Positions 20,920 to 28,226 of a stretch of DNA of 64,000 bases are shown here, in pieces. Position 1 is the first letter of the stretch. Each line of letters begins with the position of its first letter. The notes beneath the pieces are model-generated. The model ran no database searches. It had not been told where the DNA came from and worked only from the letters and a program-made list of their open reading frames with translations. This DNA is from Mycolicibacterium sp. BiH015 (lineage in GTDB: Bacteria; Actinomycetota; Actinomycetes; Mycobacteriales; Mycobacteriaceae): contig NZ_JAQGCZ010000011.1 in the NCBI RefSeq assembly GCF_027706845.1, positions 1 through 64,000 on the forward strand, written 5' to 3'. The position numbers and the translations under genes were made by a program.

Positions 20920-20933
20920 CTCGGGATCCCGAG
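20920..20933. promoter_or_regulatory. 14-bp perfect palindrome in DUF305 leader
   Basis: CTCGGGATCCCGAG is a perfect 14-bp palindrome just downstream of the -10-like CATACT and about 75 bp before the DUF305 start codon. It could be an operator near the transcription start. It has no sequence relation to the copper operators at 23767 and 23800. Confidence 0.3.
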
Positions 20934-21006
20934 GCTGGGATGGATACGGCGGAACTTCTGCCGCATGGACGCAAGACGTCCAACGGTGCATGAGGAAGGA
21001 TGTGCG

Positions 21007-21687
21007 ATGCAGCACAAGCGATATGGGTGGGGGCTCGCGGCGATGGCGGCGACAGCTCTGTTCGTCGGCGCGTGTTCAAACTCGACGAACGGTACCGAAG
21101 GAGCGCCCAGCCCCGCCTCTGGTTCGGCGGCGTCGGCGTCGCCCAGCGCGACGAACAGCGACGGTGCGCACAACGATGCCGACGTGTCTTTCGCGAAGAT
21201 GATGATTCCGCACCATCAGCAAGCAATCGAGATGAGCGACATGCTTCTCAGCAAGCAGGGCATCGAGCCTGACGTTGTGAATCTCGCGAGCGGGATCAAG
21301 AGCGCGCAGGGTCCAGAGATCGAGCAAATGCAGTCCTGGCTACAGGAGTGGGGCGTGTCCTCGACCCCCAGTGCCACCGGCATGCCGGGGCACGATATGC
21401 CCGGACATGACATGCAAGGCGATGACGCCGTGGGGGATATGCCTCCAATGGCCGCCGGTCACGGGATGATGTCCGAGGCCGATATGGCGGCGCTGCAGAA
21501 CGCTCAGGGCGCTGAGGCAAGTCGCTTGTTCCTTGAGCAGATGATTTCCCATCACGAGGGTGCGATCGCTATGGCACAGCAGGAAATCGACGACGGACAG
21601 TTCGCCCCGGCCATCGACATGGCACGCAACATCGTGTCCTCACAGCAAGCCGAAATCGAGGAAATGCAGGCTCTCTTGAGAAATTAG
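21007..21687 (+). CDS. DUF305 lipoprotein, Met/His-rich, probable copper-binding
   Basis: The 226-residue product is predicted to be an exported lipoprotein. It has a positively charged N-terminus, a hydrophobic stretch and a lipobox ending in VGAC (Cys about residue 20), followed by a low-complexity Ser/Ala linker. Two DUF305 (ferritin-like) repeats follow, carrying MMIPHHQQAIEMSDM and MISHHEGAIAMAQQ. Between them is a His/Met-rich insert with repeated GHDM and GHGMM elements. DUF305 proteins often accompany copper-resistance genes, and this one lies beside a sensor kinase, a CopZ-like chaperone and a CopB-like ATPase. Start 21007 is preceded by GAGGAAGGA; the frame is open further upstream but the lipoprotein signal fits this start. 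Periplasmic copper buffering is inferred. Confidence 0.85.
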   Translation: MQHKRYGWGLAAMAATALFVGACSNSTNGTEGAPSPASGSAASASPSATNSDGAHNDADVSFAKMMIPHHQQAIEMSDMLLSKQGIEPDVVNLASGIKSAQGPEIEQMQSWLQEWGVSSTPSATGMPGHDMPGHDMQGDDAVGDMPPMAAGHGMMSEADMAALQNAQGAEASRLFLEQMISHHEGAIAMAQQEIDDGQFAPAIDMARNIVSSQQAEIEEMQALLRN

Positions 21688-21735
21688 TCGACGTACGCTC
21701 TCCAGTTACGTAACGCGTGATTGCGCGCCCAGCGG

Positions 21736-22878
21736 CTACGCCGTGCTGCGGGTGGGCCCATGCGGCAGGTCGACGATGAAGGCTGCCCCTCTGCCGGGTC
21801 CCGAGCTCTTGGCGGCGATGGTTCCGCCGTGCGCTTCGACAAGAGCTTTGGCGATGGCCAGGCCCAGGCCAGCTCCACCGTGGTCGCGATCGCGTGCTGC
21901 GTCTGCCCGGTAGAACCGTTCGAAGAGCTGCGGCAGGTGTTCGGCAGCGATGCCTTCGCCGTTGTCCTCGACGGTGATTTTCAGCCTGGTGCCATCGTCG
22001 GCAATGAAGACGTCGACGGTGCCGCCGGTCGGGGTGTGGCGCAAAGAGTTCTCGAGCAAATTGCCCAACACTTGGCCAAGACGCTGCTCGTCAGCCCCTA
22101 GCGTCGGTAATGCCGGATCGAGGTGCAGATGCAAGGAGACGCCCTTGCTGTCGTAACGTTCCTTCACCGCAGCGACGCACCGTCGGGCCAGCCGCTCGAC
22201 ATCGACGGCGGCGTAAGACATGGAGAAGCTACTTTCTTCGGCTTTGGCCAGCGCCGCGACGTCATCGGAGAACCGAACCAGTCTCCGGGTCTGGTCGCGC
22301 AGCATCGCTACGGTCTGGGGTGTCAAGGTGCGCACTCCGTCTTCGAGCGCTTCGATGTAGGCCTCCAGCACGGCGACGGGTGTGCGGATTTCGTGCGCCA
22401 GGTCGCCGAAGAGCCGCTGCCTGGTGGAGTCGACCGTCTGCAACCGCGAGGCCATTTGGTTGAAAGCCGTAGCGAGGGCGTCGAAGTCGTCGCCCAGTCG
22501 CGGGGGGGATACACGAATGTCGTAGTGACCTTCGGCGATATCTGTGGCGGCGGAAGCGACCTCGGTGACCGATCGTTGTAGGCGCCGGCTGACGTAGAAG
22601 CTGACCGCCAACGCCGCGAGGGCCGACACCGCGAGAGCGCCCCCGATGGAGATGACTGTCGCGTAGCCGTACGCCTCCTCGGCGTGCATCTCCTCAAGGG
22701 AGTCTGTTGGTACCCCGGCGAGGTGGAGGTGTTCGCGGAATAGTGGCGGACCGACGACGGCGGCCACCACGGAGGTTGTCGCAGCGCCCGCGGCTAACAC
22801 GATGGCCTGAGCTGCCAACAGGCGCAGGCCGATCCCGGGTCGGCGCCACCACCGTCGCGGAGGGGGCGCGGTGTTCAC
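21736..22878 (-). CDS. Membrane sensor histidine kinase
   Basis: The predicted inner-membrane kinase (380 residues) phosphorylates the response regulator encoded just upstream of it. It has two transmembrane segments (about residues 10-40 and 70-95) flanking a short external loop that contains EHLHLAG and EEMHAEE, residues that could bind metal. HAMP, a HisKA domain with DLAHEIRTP (phospho-accepting His) and an HATPase domain with N (NLLENSLRH), G1 (DNGEGI) and G2 (GGAGLGLAI) boxes follow. The GTG start overlaps the regulator stop codon (GTGA), indicating translational coupling. The frame is open upstream but that extension is Arg-rich and lies inside the regulator gene. Copper sensing is inferred from the neighbours. 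Confidence 0.9.
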   Translation of the reverse strand: MNTAPPPRRWWRRPGIGLRLLAAQAIVLAAGAATTSVVAAVVGPPLFREHLHLAGVPTDSLEEMHAEEAYGYATVISIGGALAVSALAALAVSFYVSRRLQRSVTEVASAATDIAEGHYDIRVSPPRLGDDFDALATAFNQMASRLQTVDSTRQRLFGDLAHEIRTPVAVLEAYIEALEDGVRTLTPQTVAMLRDQTRRLVRFSDDVAALAKAEESSFSMSYAAVDVERLARRCVAAVKERYDSKGVSLHLHLDPALPTLGADEQRLGQVLGNLLENSLRHTPTGGTVDVFIADDGTRLKITVEDNGEGIAAEHLPQLFERFYRADAARDRDHGGAGLGLAIAKALVEAHGGTIAAKSSGPGRGAAFIVDLPHGPTRSTA

Positions 22879-23630
22879 TGGCCTGAGCCCATGCGGTACC
22901 CGACTCCTCGGATCGTCGCGATGTAGCGCGGTCGGGCCGCGTCGTCGCCTATCTTGCGCCGCAGGTGTCCGATGTGGACGTCGACGAGGTGCTCGTTGCC
23001 CACCCATGGCCCGTCACGCACGATTTCGAGAAGTTGACGCCGGCTCAGCACCACTCCTGGTCGCCCCGAAAGCGCTTCCAGAATGTCGAATTCGGTGCGG
23101 GTCAGCAAGATCGGCTCCTCACCGATGTGGACCGCGCGGGCTGCCACGTCGATGCTGAGCGCGCCGAATCGACGCGGTGGGGTGGCCTCCTGCCCGCTGT
23201 CGTGCGACGCAGTCTGCAGGATGCGCGGCCGCCGCAACATCGCCCGGATGCGGGCTACCAGCTCCCGCGGACTGAACGGCTTGGTGATGTAGTCGTCGGC
23301 GCCGACCGTCAAGCCCAGAACGGTGTCCAATTCGGTGTCGCGCGCGGTGAGCATCACGACGTAAGCGTCAGAGAAGGTGCGAAGCTGTCGGCACACCTCG
23401 AAGCCGTCCATGCCCGGTAAGCCGATGTCGAGGATGACGACGTCGGGATCGAGTTCGCGGGCGACGGCGATGGCGTTGGCGCCGGCGTCAGAGACGACTA
23501 CTTCGAACTGCTCACGTTCCAGGTAGCTTGCTACCACCTCGGCGAGTGGCACTTCGTCATCGACGACCAGCGCTCGATAGCCCTTCGTGTGCTCAGGCGG
23601 CGAACCTGGGGACTGGTCCATGCTTCTCAT
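22875..23630 (-). CDS. OmpR/PhoB-family response regulator (CopR/MprA-like)
   Basis: The protein (251 residues) has an N-terminal receiver domain with the acidic pair VVDDE, phospho-acceptor Asp in VVILDIGLPGMDGF, Thr in VVMLTARD and Lys in DDYITKPFSP. A C-terminal winged-helix DNA-binding domain ends in IRGVGYRM. It is co-translated with the kinase that follows. The start is uncertain: 23630 has GGCAGG upstream, 23621 is also possible, and the frame is open to 23732. It is transcribed away from the copper chaperone and ATPase genes. The direct-repeat box at 23681-23705 lies 51-75 bp upstream of its start, consistent with autoregulation and control of the island. Target metal is inferred. Confidence 0.9.
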   Translation of the reverse strand: MRSMDQSPGSPPEHTKGYRALVVDDEVPLAEVVASYLEREQFEVVVSDAGANAIAVARELDPDVVILDIGLPGMDGFEVCRQLRTFSDAYVVMLTARDTELDTVLGLTVGADDYITKPFSPRELVARIRAMLRRPRILQTASHDSGQEATPPRRFGALSIDVAARAVHIGEEPILLTRTEFDILEALSGRPGVVLSRRQLLEIVRDGPWVGNEHLVDVHIGHLRRKIGDDAARPRYIATIRGVGYRMGSGQ

Positions 23631-23640
23631 GGTGCCTGCC

Positions 23641-23676
23641 GGCGGAGCCACCGGTAGGCAGACCGCCGGCTCCGCC
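23641..23676 (-). promoter_or_regulatory. Hairpin in the leader of the response-regulator gene
   Basis: GGCGGAGCC at 23641-23649 is perfectly complementary to GGCTCCGCC at 23668-23676, and an inner CGGT/ACCG pair extends the fold. On the transcript of the regulator the hairpin ends about 10 nt before the ATG at 23630, next to the GGCAGG ribosome-binding element. It could affect translation or simply be an intergenic inverted repeat. Terminator function is unlikely because it lies between divergent genes. Confidence 0.35.
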
Positions 23677-23680
23677 TTCA

Positions 23681-23705
23681 TCTTGAGTAGATCTTCACAG
23701 GACCG
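23681..23705. promoter_or_regulatory. Second direct-repeat box in the divergent copper promoter region
   Basis: TCTTGA and TCTTCA start 11 bp apart and are followed after two bases by GGACCG, matching the box at 20881-20905 in layout and in most positions. It sits between the response-regulator gene and the copper chaperone gene, so the regulator could act in either direction. The match between two promoters of one island is the evidence; binding is inferred. Confidence 0.5.
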
Positions 23706-23758
23706 ATACACATCGACATCGAGGTTCGACACAGCGGGGTCGGTGAACTTCAGGAGGC

Positions 23759-23785
23759 TTGCGCCATACCCCAGAGGGGTATAAA
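23759..23785 (+). promoter_or_regulatory. Candidate promoter of the copZ-copB pair
   Basis: TTGCGC (23759-23764) and TATAAA (23780-23785) are separated by 15 bp, giving an expected transcription start near 23791 and a leader of about 50 nt. The first TACCC-N5-GGGTA operator lies between the two hexamers and overlaps the -10, a usual position for repression. The -35 match and spacing are weak. Confidence 0.4.
23767..23781. promoter_or_regulatory. CsoR/RicR-type copper operator 1
   Basis: TACCC-CAGAG-GGGTA, within the longer symmetric ATACCCC/GGGGTAT, matches the TACCC-N5-GGGTA consensus of mycobacterial RicR and related CsoR repressors. It lies between the candidate -35 and -10 of the chaperone/ATPase promoter. 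No csoR or ricR gene is in the window, so the repressor would be encoded elsewhere. Confidence 0.65.
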
Positions 23786-23799
23786 GTGGCCGAGAGTAA

Positions 23800-23814
23800 T
23801 ACCCCTAGGGGGTA
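23800..23814. promoter_or_regulatory. CsoR/RicR-type copper operator 2
   Basis: TACCC-CTAGG-GGGTA is a second copy of the operator. Its centre is 33 bp, about three helical turns, from the first, just downstream of the predicted transcription start. Two in-phase sites suggest cooperative or tight repression of the chaperone and ATPase genes. Confidence 0.65.
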
Positions 23815-23840
23815 TTTTAACGCACGTAAGGAGCGCGGAC

Positions 23841-24053
23841 ATGGACTCCCGGAAGTACGCGGTAATGGGGATGACGTGCAGACATTGCGAAACATCGGTG
23901 CGTGAGGAAGTCGGCGAAGTCGCCGGGGTCGAGACCGTCGAGGTGAGCGCGCAGACCGGTGAACTGATTGTCGAGGCGAGCGCCCCGATCGATGACGGGC
24001 AGATCCTTGCCGCCGTCGACGAGGCCGGTTACTCGGCTGTGCGCGTGGCATGA
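23841..24053 (+). CDS. Heavy-metal-associated domain protein, CopZ-like copper chaperone
   Basis: The 70-residue product is a single HMA domain with the metal-binding motif GMTCRHC near residue 11 and the usual ferredoxin-like pattern ending in EAGYSAVRV. Such cytosolic chaperones hand Cu(I) to P1B ATPases, one of which is encoded 106 bp downstream. AAGGAG precedes the ATG with 7-bp spacing. Two copper-type operators lie directly upstream, so expression is probably derepressed by copper. Length and motif fit the family. Confidence 0.92.
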   Translation: MDSRKYAVMGMTCRHCETSVREEVGEVAGVETVEVSAQTGELIVEASAPIDDGQILAAVDEAGYSAVRVA

Positions 24054-24159
24054 ATGCTGCGGGACGGTACCGGCGGCGCGCCCACGTCGCCATTGAGTCA
24101 CTGACTGTGGTGTCCGCGCGCTGAACCAACGCCGGAGCCTCCACCGAGGAGAACAGCCG

Positions 24160-26280
24160 ATGACACACCATCGGGACGGCGCACCAGCGTCGTCGTTGCA
24201 CACCGACGGCCTCGCCGGCCATGAACGCCATACCGACCCCGGGCATCACGGTGAGCACGGTCGCCATGCCCACGCGGGGAAGGACGGCCACGGCGATCAC
24301 GTCGCACAATTCCGACGGCTCTTTGTGATCAACCTGCTACTCGCCTTACCAGTCGTCGCGTTCTCCACCATGTTCGCAATGCTGATCGGTTACGGCGTTC
24401 CTGATTTCGCGGGCGCCCGCTGGGTCGCGCCGGTGCTCGGTACCGTGATGTACGTCGTCGGCGGGCGTCCCTTCCTCGCCGGCGCGGTCAGCGAAATACG
24501 TTCCCGCAAGCCGGGAATGATGCTGCTGATAGGGCTCGCGATCACCGTCGCGTTCCTTGCGTCGTGGGGCGCCACCCTGGGCCTGTTGCATCACGAACTC
24601 GACTTCTGGTGGGAACTTGCGCTGCTGATCGTCATCATGTTGCTCGGCCACTGGGTGGAAATGCGGTCACTCGCCCAAACCACCTCCGCGCTGGACTCAC
24701 TGGCGGCTCTGCTGCCCGACGAGGCCGAGAAAGTCGACGGCGACCGCACTGTCACCGTCTCGCCGGCGGAGCTGCAGGTCGGGGATCTGGTGATCGTCAG
24801 ACCCGGTGGCAGTGTCCCGGCCGACGGTGCAATCGTCGACGGTCGCGCCGATATGGACGAATCGATGGTCACTGGTGAATCGCGACCCGTATCCCGCGGC
24901 GTCGGCGACGCCGTCACCGCCGGAACCGTAGCGACCGACTCTGGTTTGCGCATCGAGATCACCGCAACAGGTGACGACACGGCACTGGCCGGAATTCAGC
25001 GCCTCGTCGCCGAGGCGCAGAACTCATCCTCCCGCGCCCAACGCCTGGCCGATAGAGCAGCTGGCTGGCTTTTCTGGTTCGCACTGCTTGCCGCCGCGGT
25101 CACCGCGGTTGTGTGGACAATCGCGGGTGATCCCGACGCCTCTGTGGTACGCGCAATCACCGTCCTGGTCATCGCGTGCCCTCACGCTCTGGGCTTGGCG
25201 ATCCCACTGGTCGTATCCATCGCCACTGAACGCGCCGCGCGCGGCGGTGTGCTCGTCAAGGACCGGCTCGCGCTGGAGGCGATGCGCACCGTCGACGCGG
25301 TGTTGTTCGACAAAACGGGCACTCTGACGAAGGGCGAACCCACGGTGACAGCCGTCGAGACCGCCGGCGACGTCGACGCTGACTCCGTGCTTGCACTGGC
25401 AGCCGCCGCCGAGCGCGACAGTGAGCATCCATTGGCGCGCGCCATCGTCAAAGCCGCCGAGGAACGCGGGCTGGACGCGCCTCCCACCACAGGCTTTTCG
25501 TCCTCCCCGGCCGTCGGCGTCACCGCGACAGTCCACGGACAGGAAGTCCGCGTCGGCGGCCCACGCTTGCTCGAAGAAGTAGGCGCTCAGGAGATCTCAG
25601 CCGCAAGGCAGTGGCGTACCGAGGGGGCAATCATCCTGCACGTCGTCCGCGACGGTGTCGTGGTCGGCGGTCTTCGCTTGGCCGACGAAGTTCGGCCTGA
25701 GTCCCGAGACGCCGTCGATGCATTGCACAAGCTCGGCGTCGAGGTCGTCATGATCACCGGTGACGCTGACGCCGTCGCACGGGCCGTCGGCCGTGAACTG
25801 GGCGTCGGCAGAGTGTTCGCCGGTGTGCGGCCCGAAGACAAGGCCTCCAAAGTTGCTGAGCTGCAACGCGAAGGGAAGAAGGTCGCCATGGTTGGCGACG
25901 GTGTCAATGACGCCCCGGCACTGGCGCAGGCCGATGTCGGCATCGCGATCGGGGCCGGTACCGATGTCGCCATCGCCTCGGCCGGGGTGATCCTGGCGAG
26001 CTCCGACCCGCGGTCGGTGCTGTCCGTGATCGAGCTGTCCCGTGCCAGCTACCGCAAGATGAAGCAGAATCTCTGGTGGGGAGCCGGATACAACCTGGTG
26101 TCGGTGCCGTTGGCGGCTGGGGCGCTGGCAGCGGTCGGGTTTGTTCTACCCATGTCGGTCGGCGCCATCTTGATGTCGACATCGACCATTGTGGTGGCCC
26201 TCAACGCCCAGCTACTGCGCCGGCTCGATCTCAGCCCGGAGGCCAGCACACGGGCTGCCCTTGAAGCGCAACGTCTTTGA
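24160..26280 (+). CDS. Heavy-metal P1B-type ATPase, CopB-like
   Basis: This is a predicted inner-membrane copper efflux pump of 706 residues. The first 47 residues contain 12 histidines and no HMA domain. Transmembrane helices follow, then the actuator motif TGES, the transmembrane ion-binding motif CPH (IACPHALGLAI), the phosphorylation site DKTGT, the SEHPLA nucleotide-binding motif and GDGVNDAPAL. CPH instead of CPC, together with a His-rich N-terminus, is typical of CopB (P1B-3) pumps, which prefer Cu(II) or Cu(I) depending on the member. GAGGAG lies upstream of the ATG. It is probably co-transcribed with the chaperone and controlled by the operators at 23767 and 23800. Confidence 0.93.
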   Translation: MTHHRDGAPASSLHTDGLAGHERHTDPGHHGEHGRHAHAGKDGHGDHVAQFRRLFVINLLLALPVVAFSTMFAMLIGYGVPDFAGARWVAPVLGTVMYVVGGRPFLAGAVSEIRSRKPGMMLLIGLAITVAFLASWGATLGLLHHELDFWWELALLIVIMLLGHWVEMRSLAQTTSALDSLAALLPDEAEKVDGDRTVTVSPAELQVGDLVIVRPGGSVPADGAIVDGRADMDESMVTGESRPVSRGVGDAVTAGTVATDSGLRIEITATGDDTALAGIQRLVAEAQNSSSRAQRLADRAAGWLFWFALLAAAVTAVVWTIAGDPDASVVRAITVLVIACPHALGLAIPLVVSIATERAARGGVLVKDRLALEAMRTVDAVLFDKTGTLTKGEPTVTAVETAGDVDADSVLALAAAAERDSEHPLARAIVKAAEERGLDAPPTTGFSSSPAVGVTATVHGQEVRVGGPRLLEEVGAQEISAARQWRTEGAIILHVVRDGVVVGGLRLADEVRPESRDAVDALHKLGVEVVMITGDADAVARAVGRELGVGRVFAGVRPEDKASKVAELQREGKKVAMVGDGVNDAPALAQADVGIAIGAGTDVAIASAGVILASSDPRSVLSVIELSRASYRKMKQNLWWGAGYNLVSVPLAAGALAAVGFVLPMSVGAILMSTSTIVVALNAQLLRRLDLSPEASTRAALEAQRL

Positions 26281-26568
26281 TGCGCAATCAGGCGCGCGTA
26301 CTGCAGCTGCGGTGCATCGCGCCAACGCCTGCGTGACGATCTGTGCATCGATTGCTCTTCGGCCTTGGGACATTCGCTCGTCGGCACGACCCGTGCGGCG
26401 GCACGCAGTGACGGCCCCGAGGGACCCGTCATGCGACATACCGACGCGACGGAAACGTCTCGTGGCAAGGAAGTCAATGCGACACTGAGCGTGAGTTGGC
26501 TCGACGAGGCGGGTGGCGACCCCCGTTGATCACGCGCGGAGAGCCGCCTTCGCTGACGAGGTTTGAGG
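26281..26568. other. Intergenic, no supported gene
   Basis: About 290 bp between the ATPase and the GAF-EAL gene. Open frames here are short and unlike known proteins, and I see no clear promoter or strong terminator. Some of it must hold the promoter of the next gene. Confidence 0.5.
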
Positions 26569-27849
26569 GTGCAAAGTCTGATCGCAGCGATGAACGCATC
26601 GCTTGATCCTGCGACTCTGATGCGCAGAGTCGCTGAACAGATGTGCCTGCTCGCCCCGAAGGCGGGTGGGGCGGCCGTCAGTGTTCTGACCTCCGGGGAC
26701 GAGTTCGTCGTGGTATCGGCACACGGTCTCGTGGAGTCGCTGCGCGGACTGTCGCTACCGCGCGAGGGTACGTTGCAGGGCCGGGCGATACAGACCGGGA
26801 AACCACAAGTCAGCCTGGACGCTTGGAACGATGAGTCGTTGATCGAGGAAGTCCGCGAGATAGGGAAGAAGCTGGGGATCAGGTCGCTGATCGTCATCCC
26901 TCTGCTGCACCGCGGCGAAGCTATCGGTGCCCTGTCGCTCACCGCGGCTGACGCCTTTGCATTCAACGAACGTGATGTCGCCGCCATGGAGGCGTCCGGA
27001 CGGTTCATCTCGGCCCTCATCGGCGCGCACACCGAGATGTCCTCGCTCCTCGACGATTTCTTGAGTGATCCCAACTTGTCGGGCCGTGACGCAACCGCAC
27101 GTTTCATCGGCGCGGTGTTGTGGCCGGAGTTAGCCGAGAATGATTACTTACATCAGCGCCTCGACGACCTGATGACCACTCCGTCGAACCTGAGTACCGC
27201 GTTTCAACCCGTCGTGGATCTCGAGACCGGCTCGGCTGTGGGGTACGAAGCGCTGAGTCGCTTTCCGGAACACTACGGACTGCCGCCTCGAAAATGGTTC
27301 GACATCGCGCTTCGACTCGGCCGCAGCCTCTCGCTCGAGGTCGCCGCACTCAAGCGCGCGCTGGCGGCCTCGGCCGACATGTCACCTGACTGCTTCATCG
27401 CGGTCAATCTGAGTCCTTTGACAGCGATGGACCCCACCGTACAGCAGATCCTGCTGGCGCAGACCTGCCCGCTCGTCGTGGAGATCACCGAGCACGAACC
27501 GTTCCCCGACACCCTTGCCGAGGCGTTGAACCCACTGCGCGACAGCGGTATTCGACTGGCAATCGACGACGCCGGAGCCGGCTTCGCAAGCTTCACACAG
27601 ATGCTTCGTGTCCGACCCGACATCATCAAGATCGACGGCGCCCTCACCGCCGGTATCGACGACGACCCCGTCAAGCGCGCACTCGTGTCGGCCGTCGTCC
27701 GTCTCGCAGAGGAACTGGACGCCGTGACGGTGGCAGAGGCAGTGGAGGAATCTCGGCAAGCGGATGCACTGCGTCAGCTCGGGGTGCGGCTCGGCCAGGG
27801 CTACCTTTTCGGCCGCCCGACCGTGCCGGCCACGAGCGGCGGGCGCTGA
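26569..27849 (+). CDS. GAF-EAL protein, probable c-di-GMP phosphodiesterase
   Basis: The product (426 residues) has an N-terminal GAF sensor domain (about residues 1-155) and a C-terminal EAL domain (about 205-420). The EAL core keeps YEALSRF, VNLSP, VEITEHE, the acidic pair in LAIDDAGAGF, IIKIDG and VAEAVEE, so the metal and catalytic residues appear present and the enzyme may be active. No GGDEF domain is fused. The start is uncertain: GTG 26569 has GAGG seven bases upstream, but TTG 26563 and ATG 26590 are in frame. It stands alone between the copper island and the PE-PPE-domain gene. The GAF ligand is unknown. Confidence 0.85.
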   Translation: MQSLIAAMNASLDPATLMRRVAEQMCLLAPKAGGAAVSVLTSGDEFVVVSAHGLVESLRGLSLPREGTLQGRAIQTGKPQVSLDAWNDESLIEEVREIGKKLGIRSLIVIPLLHRGEAIGALSLTAADAFAFNERDVAAMEASGRFISALIGAHTEMSSLLDDFLSDPNLSGRDATARFIGAVLWPELAENDYLHQRLDDLMTTPSNLSTAFQPVVDLETGSAVGYEALSRFPEHYGLPPRKWFDIALRLGRSLSLEVAALKRALAASADMSPDCFIAVNLSPLTAMDPTVQQILLAQTCPLVVEITEHEPFPDTLAEALNPLRDSGIRLAIDDAGAGFASFTQMLRVRPDIIKIDGALTAGIDDDPVKRALVSAVVRLAEELDAVTVAEAVEESRQADALRQLGVRLGQGYLFGRPTVPATSGGR

Positions 27850-28226
27850 CGATACAGACCGTCGGGGCTTGGACACCTGTCAGATTGAGGCCGGGTCGGT
27901 CCCCTGAGGAGCTCGCAACAGCTCAGCAAGGGATATCCCCCATTCCCTTCGTGGCAGTTTGCCGCCTATAGTTGCTCCACTGCAGTTACTACCGAACGGA
28001 AATTTTGGCCCAGCGGTCTGCGGCGGGGGACAGGCCATGAACTCTTCGCTCTGTCGACGCACCATCACGGCCCTCGCCTCCGTATCGTGGTTATCCTCGA
28101 CAAGGCGGGCTCCTGTTGATTCGACTCCACCATGGGTGTCGAGGAGGTAAGAGCTAGCATTTGCTCGGTAGTTTGCAGGGTCAGTCGGGGGACGACGCGG
28201 CGTTCAAGTTCTACGGGGGGTCACAC
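27850..28226 (+). promoter_or_regulatory. Long 5' region of PE-PPE-domain gene with candidate -10
   Basis: This 377-bp gap has a good -10-like hexamer, TATAGT, at 27967-27972, with no convincing -35, suggesting a leader of roughly 250 nt for the next gene. A 37-codon frame (28037-28150) behind a G-rich element lies in the leader but has no recognisable product. I see no known riboswitch fold. Confidence 0.35.

Noticed and set aside
28037..28150. 37-codon frame in the leader of the PE-PPE-domain gene
   Set aside because: A G-rich element precedes its ATG, but the peptide has no motif and the frame is short; conservation would be needed to call it.
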